Assembly (NCBI RefSeq): GCF_016031625.1
Contig: NZ_JACCHP010000033.1
Span: forward strand, 1 to 52,953
DNA from: Bradyrhizobium agreste
Lineage (GTDB): Bacteria; Pseudomonadota; Alphaproteobacteria; Rhizobiales; Xanthobacteraceae
DNA: 52,953 bases
Direction of reading: 5' to 3'
This document shows, piece by piece, positions 24,732 to 32,683 of the stretch (the first letter of the stretch is position 1; every line of letters begins with the position of its first letter). The notes beneath the pieces were generated by a model. It made no database searches. It was not told the origin of the DNA and saw nothing but the letters and a program-made list of their open reading frames with translations. Both the position numbers and the translations under genes were made by a program.

Positions 24732-25430
24732 TCACAGGCCGATCTGGCCGGTGGGGTAGAAGCCGGTGAGCCACGCCACGAGCAGCGTGTCATATTGGAA
24801 ATAGGCGGCGACCGCGAAGCCGATCACGACCACGCCAAAGCCCTGCTGCAGCCGCGGCGAGATCCGGGCCAGGCTGCGCACGCGCGTGGTCGCGGCCTGT
24901 CCGCCGTAGGCGACCGCCAGCATCGGGATCGCAGCACCAATGGCATAGGCGACCAGCAGCGTGCCGGCCCAGCCGAGATTCTTCGAGGTCGCAACCAGCG
25001 TCAGGATCGAGCCGAGCACGGGCCCTGCGCAGGGCGTCCAGACCAGGCCCAAGGTGGTGCCGAGGATCAGCCCACCGAGCGCGCCGTCGCGCTGCGGGGT
25101 GCCGGTGTTGCCGAGATCGAGCCAGCCGTTGAGCCGGATCGACAGCCATTCGAACGGCGCCGGCCACAGCATCAACAGGCCGAAGCCAAGCAGCAGGACC
25201 GCAGCCGCCTCGCGCAGCACGTTCGGATCGAAATCGAAGGCCCGCGTGATCGCGCCGAGCGCCAGCGCTACGGCCGAGAACGAGACGACGAAGCCGAGCG
25301 CGATCATCGCGGGGCGCAGATGCCCCGCGCGCCCGATCGAGGCGCCGAGCAGGATCGGCAGCATCGGCAGCGTGCAGGGCGCCGCGATGGTGAGGAGGCC
25401 GGCGAGGAGAGCGAAGACCAGGTCGAGCAT
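24732..25430 (-). CDS. CcdA-type thiol:disulfide electron transporter
   Basis: 232 residues with six hydrophobic segments. The two membrane cysteines that carry reducing equivalents across the membrane are C19 (IAAPCTLPMLP) and the Cys in LVWTPCAGPVLGS, both in the Pro-flanked setting typical of CcdA/DsbD-beta. It passes electrons from cytoplasmic thioredoxin to periplasmic thioredoxin-like proteins, here most likely the one encoded directly downstream. The length agrees with CcdA. No cytochrome c maturation genes lie in the window, so the pair may serve another periplasmic thiol pathway. Confidence 0.9.
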   Translation of the reverse strand: MLDLVFALLAGLLTIAAPCTLPMLPILLGASIGRAGHLRPAMIALGFVVSFSAVALALGAITRAFDFDPNVLREAAAVLLLGFGLLMLWPAPFEWLSIRLNGWLDLGNTGTPQRDGALGGLILGTTLGLVWTPCAGPVLGSILTLVATSKNLGWAGTLLVAYAIGAAIPMLAVAYGGQAATTRVRSLARISPRLQQGFGVVVIGFAVAAYFQYDTLLVAWLTGFYPTGQIGL

Positions 25431-25548
25431 GGCGCACTCGTGAGGGAGGTCACGAGGGCTGTTCGGGATGGATGGGGCGCTCGTTACGCCGCGTCACGCC
25501 TTCGTGACGGGGCCTTTGAGGCATTCTGTTCGCCGCGGCGGCGGTGCG

Positions 25549-25710
25549 CTCCCTCCCCCGCTTGCGACCCGCTTGCGGGGGAGGGCTGGGGAGAGGGTGT
25601 CTCCGCAACGGGACTCTCCCCCAGAGGAAAGAACCCTCACCCGCCGCACACGGGACGATGCTTCGCATCGCCCGGGTGCGTCGGCCTCTCCCGCAAGCGG
25701 GAGAGGCGGG
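25549..25710. repeat. Dispersed palindromic repeat, family E
   Basis: Second copy of the CCCTCCCCCGCTTGCG...CCGCAAGCGGGAGAGGCG element. This copy has an internal partial duplication of the GCTTGCG unit on the left arm. It fills part of the 508-base gap between ccdA and the ECF sigma gene; the rest of the gap holds the terminator below and an AT-richer stretch (25795-25900) with no recognisable gene. Confidence 0.75.
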
Positions 25711-25737
25711 AGTTCCACGGCGGCCAACACAAGACCA

Positions 25738-25773
25738 AACACAAAACGACCCGGACGGGGCATCGTCCGGGTC
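25738..25773 (-). terminator. Probable terminator downstream of the ECF sigma gene
   Basis: A 9-bp stem (25748-25756 with 25765-25773, GACCCGGAC arms) and 8-base loop, followed on the minus strand by GTTTTGTGTTT. It lies 166 bases past the sigma gene stop. Confidence 0.5.
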
Positions 25774-25938
25774 GCTGGGAGGTCTTGGGAGGTTTAACGA
25801 AACCGTATGGGAGCTTTATAGAGGGGAAGTTTTTCCGCCTGATGTTGTCGATTGTTTCAATTGTTTCGTCGGTGGTAACGCTTCCGTGTTCGGGGACAGG
25901 GCCAGAGTTGATGACCTATCCCCCTGAAATCATTGCCG

Positions 25939-26550
25939 TTACGCGGCGAAACGGTCCACTCCGGCGCCCTTAAGCAAATCGGCGAGTTGCTTGCGGGCAT
26001 AGAACATCCGCGTCTTCACCGTGCTCTGGGGGATGCCGATGATCTGGCCGACCTCCTCCACTGACTTCTCGTGGTAGTAGATGAGGTTGATGATCTCGCG
26101 GTGCGCCGGCGACAGCTTCTGCACGCAGGCGCGCAGGATGGCGCTGGTGTCGCTGCGGTCGAGCGAGGTCTCCGGCGTGTCGCAATCATCGGGGATCTGA
26201 CGCACGTCCTCCTGATCGATGTCCTCGAACCGGCGCTGGCGCATCGCGGTCAGCGCCTTGAAGCGGGCAATCGAGAGCAGCCAGGTGGACACCTGCGAGC
26301 GGCCCTGGAACTGGCCGGCGGTCCGCCACACGTCCAGAAACACCTGGCTGACCAGGTCTTCCGCCGTAGTGGCGTCGCGCACGATGCGCAGGATGAAACG
26401 GTACACCCGCACATTGTGCCGGCAGTAAAGGATGTGCATGGCCGTCCGGTTGCCGTCGGCAATGCTTTCGAGGAGCATGGCGTCCGAGGTCGCCTGAGCG
26501 GCAATGATGCTCTGGCTGGCTTGGGCGTTGATGGCGATGACGTTCGGCAT
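25939..26550 (-). CDS. ECF (extracytoplasmic function) RNA polymerase sigma factor
   Basis: 203 residues. Sigma region 2 (about 35-100) includes YCRHNVRVYRFILRIVRDATTAEDLVSQVFLDVWR and the STWLLSIARFKALTAMRQRR segment. Region 4 (about 135-190) includes LSPAHREIINLIYYHEKSVEEVGQIIGIPQSTVKTRMFYARKQL. The roughly 25-residue N-terminal extension rich in Ala, Gln and Ser is unusual. No anti-sigma gene is adjacent on either side; the next genes are ccdA, 508 bases away, and a two-component regulator 436 bases upstream. Such orphan ECFs may be controlled transcriptionally or by their own extensions. Promoter targets unknown. Confidence 0.93.
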   Translation of the reverse strand: MPNVIAINAQASQSIIAAQATSDAMLLESIADGNRTAMHILYCRHNVRVYRFILRIVRDATTAEDLVSQVFLDVWRTAGQFQGRSQVSTWLLSIARFKALTAMRQRRFEDIDQEDVRQIPDDCDTPETSLDRSDTSAILRACVQKLSPAHREIINLIYYHEKSVEEVGQIIGIPQSTVKTRMFYARKQLADLLKGAGVDRFAA

Positions 26551-26617
26551 GGACTTGGCTCCCCGTAGCGCCGCAACCGAGCGGCGTTTCCTGCTGTCAA
26601 AGTGTTAATGAGCCAAC

Positions 26618-26698
26618 GTTTCGGGACGTCTGCACGAAAAGCGGAAAATGGTTTCGTGCGCCGCCAAATTGTTTCGTCACAACCGGCGCGACGAAACA
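26618..26698. promoter_or_regulatory. Cluster of GTTTCG motifs upstream of the ECF sigma gene
   Basis: GTTTCG occurs at 26618, 26651 and 26671, and inverted (CGAAAC) at 26692. The last two form a perfect 9-bp inverted repeat TGTTTCGTC (26670-26678) / GACGAAACA (26690-26698) with an 11-base spacer. TTGTTTCGTC also occurs downstream of the gene near 25861-25870. This may be an operator or autoregulated promoter region. Confidence 0.45.
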
Positions 26699-26774
26699 TT
26701 CGGGGCAAAAAACCGTGGAATTTCAATGTGTGGAGAATAAGGGGGCGGGGATTCGGGGGCGGACCCAGGCGCCG

Positions 26775-26799
26775 GGAACGTAATTCGGGGGATTGCGTT
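26775..26799 (+). promoter_or_regulatory. GGAAC-N16-CGTT match on the plus strand, no gene downstream
   Basis: Matches the alphaproteobacterial EcfG general-stress promoter consensus exactly, but it points into a repeat and then the 3' end of a convergent gene. Roughly one such match is expected by chance in a sequence this long, so it may mean nothing. Confidence 0.2.
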
Positions 26800-26821
26800 T
26801 GGTCGCGCCGCACCCACCGCT

Positions 26822-26963
26822 GTCGTCCCGGGGCGCGAAGCGAGCCCGGGACCCATAACCACAGAATGTGGTTTGGCGAAGATTCGGAGTTACCAGCTCG
26901 GCGTCATAACCCCTCCCTGGGGGTATGGGTCCCGGGCTCGCGCTACGCGCGCCCCGGGACGAC
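26822..26963. repeat. Dispersed palindromic repeat, family B variant
   Basis: Begins GTCGTCCCGGGGCGCG and ends CGCGCCCCGGGACGAC, a long hairpin related to the family B copies but with CCCGGGAC in place of CCGGAATG. With the promoter-like elements above it fills the 436-base gap between the ECF sigma and response-regulator genes. Confidence 0.7.
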
Positions 26964-26986
26964 GGCAGTGAGCTTGGGCTAAGAAA

Positions 26987-27718
26987 CTACGCCTTCTCGC
27001 CCTGCGGCGAGAACAGATAGCCGCCGCCGCGGATGGTGCGGATCACGGCAGGCTTGGCCGGGTCGGGCTCGATCTTGCGGCGGATGCGCATGATGCGCAG
27101 GTCGACGGCGCGGTCGAAGGCTTCGGCATCGCGGGCGTTGGCGAGCTCGAGCAGGCGCTCGCGCGACAGCACGCGCTTCGGATTGGCCGCGAACACCTTC
27201 AAGAGCCCGAACTCGGACGCGGTCAGCGGATGCTCGTTGCCCTCGTCGTCGCGCAAGGCCTGCGCTTCGAGGTCGAGCCATTTGGTGCCGAAGCGCACCA
27301 GCTGCTCCTTGTCCGACTTCGCCGCCGGCGCGTCTGCCGCCTTTGCCGGCCCGCTCCGCCGCAGCACCGAGCGGATGCGCGCCATCAGCTCGCGCAGCTC
27401 GCAGGGCTTTGCGACGTAATCGTCGGCGCCAAGCTCGAGGCCGACGACGCGGTCGATCGGGCTCGCGGTCGCCGTCAGCATGATGACGGGCACGTTGATG
27501 CGGCTCTTGAGGTCGCGGATGATCGAGAGCCCGTCTTCCTCGGGCATGTTGAGGTCGAGCACGACGAGATCGGGCATGCTGCCCTGGATCGCGGCGCGCA
27601 ACGACTTGCCGCCGTCGCACAGCGTCACGGTGAAGCCGTGCATCTTGAGGTAATCGCCGACCATCTCCCGGGCCGGGGCCTCGTCGTCGACGATCATGAT
27701 GTGCTGGCTTTGAGTCAT
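26987..27718 (-). CDS. OmpR-family response regulator (TorR-like)
   Basis: 243 residues. Receiver domain (about 5-120) with D11/D12, phospho-acceptor D55 in VVLDLNMP, T in MLTATAS and K in YVAKPCE. Winged-helix DNA-binding domain (about 150-240) with LTASEFGLLKVFAANPKRVLSRERLLEL and the RIMRIRRKIEPDP recognition segment. It is the fourth gene of an operon with a binding protein and two kinases; 10 bases separate its start from the stop of the hybrid kinase gene. It probably receives phosphate from those kinases and acts as the output of the system. Target genes unknown. Confidence 0.93.
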   Translation of the reverse strand: MTQSQHIMIVDDEAPAREMVGDYLKMHGFTVTLCDGGKSLRAAIQGSMPDLVVLDLNMPEEDGLSIIRDLKSRINVPVIMLTATASPIDRVVGLELGADDYVAKPCELRELMARIRSVLRRSGPAKAADAPAAKSDKEQLVRFGTKWLDLEAQALRDDEGNEHPLTASEFGLLKVFAANPKRVLSRERLLELANARDAEAFDRAVDLRIMRIRRKIEPDPAKPAVIRTIRGGGYLFSPQGEKA

Positions 27719-27728
27719 GGTCTTTGCA

Positions 27729-29474
27729 TCACGGCATTTCGGTCGCAGGGAGAATGATGGTGAAGGTCGAGCCCTTGGTGGGGCCCTCGCTCTCGGCGGT
27801 CACCTCGCCGCCGTGCATGTCGATGATACGCTTGACGATGGAGAGACCAAGCCCCGTCGAGCTCTCGCCGGCGGTCGGCTTGGCCGACAGCCGCTGGAAC
27901 CGGCCGAACAGGCGGCCGAGATCCTCCGGCGACAGGCCGGCGCCCTCGTCGCTGACGCGGACGATGGTGTCGCTGCCCTCGTGGATGACGGCCACGTTGA
28001 TCTTGCCCCCGATCGGCGAGTATTTGATGGCGTTGCTGATGAGATTGTCGATCGCCTCGCGGATGCGGTCGGTGTCGCACATGGTGACGACGTTGGGCGG
28101 CGCGGTGACGCTGATCGCCTGCTGCTTGTTGACGGCGAGCGGCTGGTTGGCGTCGGCCACTTCCTTGACCAGCGCGGCGACGTCGACCGGCTCGCGGCGG
28201 ATGGTGATGTCGAAGGCATCCGCCATCGCGTCCGAAATCAGGTGATCGACCATCGTGGTCAGGCGCTTGGTGGCGTCGCGGATGTGGTCGACCTGGGCGA
28301 TGACGCCGCCCATCGAGGCGCCGGTCGAGATCAGCTCCTTCAGCATCTCGGTGCGGCCGAGGATGACGCCGAGAGGGTTCTTCAAATCGTGCGCGACGGT
28401 GCCCAGGATCTCGTTCTTGAAGCCGTTGGCGCGCTGAAGCCGCAGCCATTGCGCCGAGAGCCGGCGGTTGGCCTGCATCAGCGCGCGGGTGCGCTGGGCG
28501 ACGCGGTCCTCCAGCTGGGTGTTGGCGTCCTGCAGCTGCTGATAGAGGATGACGTTGTCGAAGGCGATCGAGAGCCGGCTGGAGAAGATCTCGACCAGCG
28601 AACGGTCGGTCTCCGACAGCTCGCGCTCGGCCTGCAGCAGCACCACGACCTCCCGGCCCGATCCGGTGCGCAAATAGATCACGCTGCGGTGGTCGGCGAA
28701 CTCGTTCTTGCGGCGCTGGAACGCGGCCTCCACCATCTCGCGCAGTTCGGGGTCGAGCGCCTTGGAGGAGGTGGTGCCGATGAAGCGGCTGTAGCAGCCG
28801 CTGCCGGCGAGCACCGAGAGCTCGGGATCGGCGCCGCCATTGTCGCGCAGCACCAGGATGCCGGCGCAGTCGACGTTGAGCAGCGAAGCGAGCTGGGTCA
28901 GGACGCCCTCGGCGAGCCGCTGCATCGACTTGAAGTCGTACAGCGTGGAGGCGGCGTCGATGATGATCTCGAGCCCGCGCCGCGTCTGCACCATGCGCTC
29001 GAGCTGCTGATAGGAGCGCAGCGCCGCGGTCAGCGAGGTGAACAGCTTGTCGGCGGTGAGCTCGGTCTTGGCCTTGTAGTCGTTGATGTCGTACTGAACG
29101 ATCACGCGCCGCTCCGGCGCCTGGCCGGGCTGGCCGGTGCGCAGGATGATGCGCACGGTCTCGTTCCGGATCTCGTTGCGGATGAACTCGACCAGCTCGA
29201 GGCCGGCGACGTCGGTCTCCATGATGACGTCGAGCAGCACGGCGGCGACGTCGCGGTGCTCGGCCATCAGCTTGCGTCCTTCCGCCGCGGAATAGGCGGA
29301 CAGGATCTCCAGGCTCTGGCCGTTCAGGCTGTAGTCCGACAGCGCGAAACGCGTGCCGTCATGCACGGCCGGATCGTCATCGATGACGGCGATCTTCCAT
29401 TTCCGGGCGTTGCTATCCTCCGACGCGGTACCGCTATCGTCGATCAGGTGGAGGACATCGTCCTGTTCGGCCAT
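27729..29474 (-). CDS. Receiver-DUF3369-histidine kinase hybrid
   Basis: 581 residues. An N-terminal receiver domain (about 25-150; acceptor D82 in LLDVIME) is followed by a GAF-like DUF3369 region (about 165-310), a coiled linker (ALMQANRRLSAQWLRLQ), a phospho-acceptor helix with H362 in TVAHDLKNPLG, and an ATPase domain with the N box DNLISNAIKYS and G boxes DEGAGLSPEDLG and TGLGLSIVK. No membrane segment is seen, so it is cytoplasmic. The receiver-first order suggests it takes phosphate from the upstream membrane kinase and acts as a relay or second input. It overlaps the membrane kinase gene by 31 bases. Confidence 0.9.
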   Translation of the reverse strand: MAEQDDVLHLIDDSGTASEDSNARKWKIAVIDDDPAVHDGTRFALSDYSLNGQSLEILSAYSAAEGRKLMAEHRDVAAVLLDVIMETDVAGLELVEFIRNEIRNETVRIILRTGQPGQAPERRVIVQYDINDYKAKTELTADKLFTSLTAALRSYQQLERMVQTRRGLEIIIDAASTLYDFKSMQRLAEGVLTQLASLLNVDCAGILVLRDNGGADPELSVLAGSGCYSRFIGTTSSKALDPELREMVEAAFQRRKNEFADHRSVIYLRTGSGREVVVLLQAERELSETDRSLVEIFSSRLSIAFDNVILYQQLQDANTQLEDRVAQRTRALMQANRRLSAQWLRLQRANGFKNEILGTVAHDLKNPLGVILGRTEMLKELISTGASMGGVIAQVDHIRDATKRLTTMVDHLISDAMADAFDITIRREPVDVAALVKEVADANQPLAVNKQQAISVTAPPNVVTMCDTDRIREAIDNLISNAIKYSPIGGKINVAVIHEGSDTIVRVSDEGAGLSPEDLGRLFGRFQRLSAKPTAGESSTGLGLSIVKRIIDMHGGEVTAESEGPTKGSTFTIILPATEMP

Positions 29475-31522
29475 CGAGAAGATCCGTCACTTTCTGTGCT
29501 TTGCGCGCCGCCCTTGGCGACGCGGGGCATGATAATGCGAAAAGTAGTGCCTTGTCCCAGCTTGGATTCCAGCATCATGCGGCCGCCGAGCTGTTGGGTG
29601 ACGAGGTTATAGACGATATGAAGGCCAAGTCCCGTGCCGCCTTCATTGCGCCGGGTGGTAAAGAAAGGGTCAAAGGCCTGGCGCTGCACGTCCGGGGTCA
29701 TGCCGGCCCCGTCGTCGGAGAAGCTGATCTCGATGTCCTCGGTCCCGCGCGGCCGCGCCGAGATCGCGATCCTGCCGGCGCGGCCATCGGCGAAGGCGTG
29801 GTTGGCGGCGTTGAGGAAGAGGTTGGTCAGGATCTGGCCGTAGGAGCCGGGATAGCCGTCGAGCAGCAGCCCCTCGGGCACGTCGACCTCCAGCGTGATC
29901 GGCGAGCGCTTCAGCACGGGCTTCAGGCTGGCGATGATCTGGTCGGTGGCTTCGCTTAAGGAGAACTGCCGCCGCTCGGCATGGGAGCGGTCGACCGCGA
30001 CCTGTTTGAACGATTGGATCAGCTCGCCGGCGCGGGTGAGGTTGGCGACGAGCTGCTGCGAGGCGTCGCGCGAGGACTGCACGAACTCCTCCAGCTGCGA
30101 GCGGCGCAGGCCGCCCTCACCCTTGAGCTGGGCTTCGAAGATCTCGGTGCGACGGGCAAAGCTCGACGCCACCGTCAGGCTGATGCCGATCGGGTTGTTG
30201 ACCTCGTGCGCGACGCCGGCAACGAGGCCGCCGAGCGCGGCCAGCCGCTCGGCGTCGATCAGGTTCTGCTGCGCGGTGTTGAGCTCGAGCAGGGCGCTCT
30301 CGGCCTTCTCCTTGGAGGCGCGCAGTTCGTCCTCGGTCCGGCGCTTGGCGATCGCGTTCTCGCGGAACACCTCCACCGCGCGCGCCATGGCCCCGACCTC
30401 GTCCCGCGCTTTCGTTCCCTGCACCTCGCGGTCGAGGTCGCCGAGCGTGATCGCGCGCATCGCGGTCATGATCTGCTGCAGCGGCAGGCGGATCGACAGC
30501 GCGATCAGGACGCCCACGGTCAGGATGACGCCCAGGAAGATGATGGCGATCGACAGCACCCGCCGGGAGATGTCGGCCAGCGTGCGGTCAAAGGTCTCCT
30601 GCGCCTTCTGCTCGCGCTGGCGCATCTTGGTCGAGAGGTCGTCTATGGCGCCGATCGCCTCGGCCTGGCTGGCGTCGATGGTGTTGCGCAAGAGCTCGGT
30701 GCGGCTCGCGAGCTGCTCGGAGAGCTTGGCAAAGCCCTCTCGAAGTGCGGCGGTGCGGGCCGCGAGCCGCTGCAAGGCCATCTTCTGCAGGTCGTTGTCG
30801 GCGAGATCGATCATGACCGGGATGGTCCTCTCGATCGTCTCGGTGTGGCGGCGCGCGTCGTCGGCGGCGCCCGACGACTGCGACAGATAATAGGAATTGG
30901 CCGCGACCAGCATCGCGGTGAAGGCTTCGCGGGACTTGCCGAGCGAGGGCCAGATCAGCGCGTCGCGATGGCCGGTGGCGCCCTCGATGATGGAGTAGAG
31001 GCCGGCCATGTCCCTGGCCGGACCCTGCACCTGCTCCTCATAGGTCCTGGCGATGGTGGACTGCACGCTGCGCAGCTCGCCGAAGCCGTTGAGGAAGCGG
31101 TCGGTGGTGCGCTCCAGCTCCTCGACCGAGCCCGACAGCATCGGGTCCTTGGCGGCGCGGCCCGTCAGCGTGCCCAGCACCGCCTCGCGCAGCAACAGGA
31201 TCTCGGCGAACAGGTCCGGGCTCGGCTGGTTGATATAGCGGTGGATCAGGTTTTGCAGCCGCCCGGTCTCGCTTTCGAGCAGCGCCAGGATCCGGTCGGA
31301 CTCGCGCACCCGGCGCACGTCGTCCCAGGCCGAGCCGAGCACCTGCGCGCCGTTCCAGATCATCGCCACCAGCACCACGACCACGGCGGAGTTCAGCGCG
31401 GCGATCGACAGGATGCGCCAGCGGATCGGCACCGCCCGCAGCAGGCCGACGATGCGCGCGCGCAGCTGCCCGATCGGGCCGGGCGGCTTGTCCGCGTGTT
31501 CGCTATGTCCAAGCGCAGCCAA
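29444..31522 (-). CDS. TorS-like membrane sensor histidine kinase
   Basis: 692 residues. Membrane helix 1 (about 37-57), a large helical periplasmic sensor (about 60-320) predicted as a long helical bundle like that of TorS, membrane helix 2 (about 322-344), HAMP linker (345-395), a coiled segment, the phospho-acceptor helix with H439 in GVAHEVNNPIG, and an ATPase domain with NLFLNAANHAF, DDGAGM and GTGLGLHIV. The all-helical periplasmic domain normally binds a periplasmic solute-binding protein rather than a small ligand directly. The binding-protein gene ends 6 bases upstream of this start. Confidence 0.92.
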   Translation of the reverse strand: MAALGHSEHADKPPGPIGQLRARIVGLLRAVPIRWRILSIAALNSAVVVVLVAMIWNGAQVLGSAWDDVRRVRESDRILALLESETGRLQNLIHRYINQPSPDLFAEILLLREAVLGTLTGRAAKDPMLSGSVEELERTTDRFLNGFGELRSVQSTIARTYEEQVQGPARDMAGLYSIIEGATGHRDALIWPSLGKSREAFTAMLVAANSYYLSQSSGAADDARRHTETIERTIPVMIDLADNDLQKMALQRLAARTAALREGFAKLSEQLASRTELLRNTIDASQAEAIGAIDDLSTKMRQREQKAQETFDRTLADISRRVLSIAIIFLGVILTVGVLIALSIRLPLQQIMTAMRAITLGDLDREVQGTKARDEVGAMARAVEVFRENAIAKRRTEDELRASKEKAESALLELNTAQQNLIDAERLAALGGLVAGVAHEVNNPIGISLTVASSFARRTEIFEAQLKGEGGLRRSQLEEFVQSSRDASQQLVANLTRAGELIQSFKQVAVDRSHAERRQFSLSEATDQIIASLKPVLKRSPITLEVDVPEGLLLDGYPGSYGQILTNLFLNAANHAFADGRAGRIAISARPRGTEDIEISFSDDGAGMTPDVQRQAFDPFFTTRRNEGGTGLGLHIVYNLVTQQLGGRMMLESKLGQGTTFRIIMPRVAKGGAQSTESDGSSRWPNRTMSST

Positions 31523-31528
31523 CAGGCC

Positions 31529-32539
31529 TCACTCCACCTTGCGAATTCGTTCGATCAGCGCGGCCGCCGCGGGGTCGCGCTCGGCCTTGGCGTAGATTGC
31601 GGCCATCGCCGCCTCGAACGGCTTGCGGTCGATGTCCCTGATGATGGTCACGCCGGCTTCCTGCGCCTTGCGCTGCGACTGTTCCTCGAGGTCGCGCCAC
31701 TTCTCGCGCATGAACCGGCTGGAGCGCTGCGCGGCCTCCTTGAAGATCGTCTGCTCCTCCGCCGACAGGCTCCTCCAGGCCTTCAGCGAGATCACCAGCA
31801 CCTCCGGGCTCATCGTGTGTTCGGTGAGCGTGTAATGGCCGGCATGCTTGTAATGGTCCGTGGTCACGAAGGATGGCCAATTGTTCTCGGCGCCGTCGAT
31901 CAGATGGTTGGCAAGTCCGGTGAGCACCTGCCCGTACGGCAGCTCGACCGGTTCGGCGCCGAGCGCGCGCATCATCTGGCTCATCAACTCCGACTGCTGC
32001 ACCCGGATCCGCAATCCCTTGAGGTCCGCGATGGTCTTCACCGGGCGGACCCCGTTGTAGATCGACCGCGCGCCCGAATCGTAGAAGGCGAGCCCGACGA
32101 AGCCGTAGGGCTCGAAGCTGCCGAGGATCTCGTTGCCGACGGGTCCGTCCAGCACCTTCTGCATGTGCTCGATGGACCGGAACAGGAACGGCATCGCCAG
32201 CACGTTCATGGCCGGGACGAAATTGCCGATTAGCGCCACATTGGTCCGGTTGAGGTCTATCGCACCGACCCGGGTCTGCTCGATGGTCTCCTTTTCCTCC
32301 CCGAGCTGGCGGGAGTGGAACACCTTGATTTCGTGCCGGCCCTTGGTGCGGTCGGCGATCAGGGCGCCCATGTAGCGCAGCGCCTGCACGGTCGGGTAAT
32401 CCTCGGTCTGGGTGTCGGCGGCGCGAAATTCGCGCGCAATCGCGCTCGTCGTGCGCATGCTCGACGAGACTGCGGCAAGCACAAGCGCGACGAAGACCAC
32501 CCCGGTCCGCGAGAGTTCGGCACGGCTCAACACTGGCAC
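31529..32539 (-). CDS. TRAP-type (DctP family) solute-binding protein, probable sensor partner
   Basis: 336 residues from GTG 32539, preceded by GAGGGG. Sec signal peptide (about 8-30, VVFVALVLAAVSSS), then the DctP family 7 fold: VKTIADLKGLRIRVQQSELM and GAEPVELPYGQVLTGLANHLIDGAENNWPSF, the latter with the conserved Arg/Asn carboxylate-binding region. TRAP binding proteins usually deliver organic acids to DctQM membrane subunits, but none is in the window. The kinase gene starts 6 bases after the stop, so this protein probably binds a ligand and signals to the kinase, as TorT does with TorS. Ligand unknown. Confidence 0.88.
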   Translation of the reverse strand: MPVLSRAELSRTGVVFVALVLAAVSSSMRTTSAIAREFRAADTQTEDYPTVQALRYMGALIADRTKGRHEIKVFHSRQLGEEKETIEQTRVGAIDLNRTNVALIGNFVPAMNVLAMPFLFRSIEHMQKVLDGPVGNEILGSFEPYGFVGLAFYDSGARSIYNGVRPVKTIADLKGLRIRVQQSELMSQMMRALGAEPVELPYGQVLTGLANHLIDGAENNWPSFVTTDHYKHAGHYTLTEHTMSPEVLVISLKAWRSLSAEEQTIFKEAAQRSSRFMREKWRDLEEQSQRKAQEAGVTIIRDIDRKPFEAAMAAIYAKAERDPAAAALIERIRKVE

Positions 32540-32683
32540 ACTCAACCCCTCAGTGGTGGAGTCTATGGCGGAAGGAAAAGGTTCAATGCAATCTAGCAGA
32601 TGGTTAAGGGAAGGCCATCCCGCGCCGGGCCCGCGAGCCGATTGTGCAGCGCGGCCGGAGTTCATTCGCGGTTGAAACTGGGT

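Noticed and set aside
25795..25938. Small gene after the terminator, before the ECF stop
   Set aside because: No start with a ribosome site and no coding composition.
27717..29612. 631-codon plus-strand frame opposite the hybrid kinase
   Set aside because: Antisense shadow; no ribosome site and no domain.
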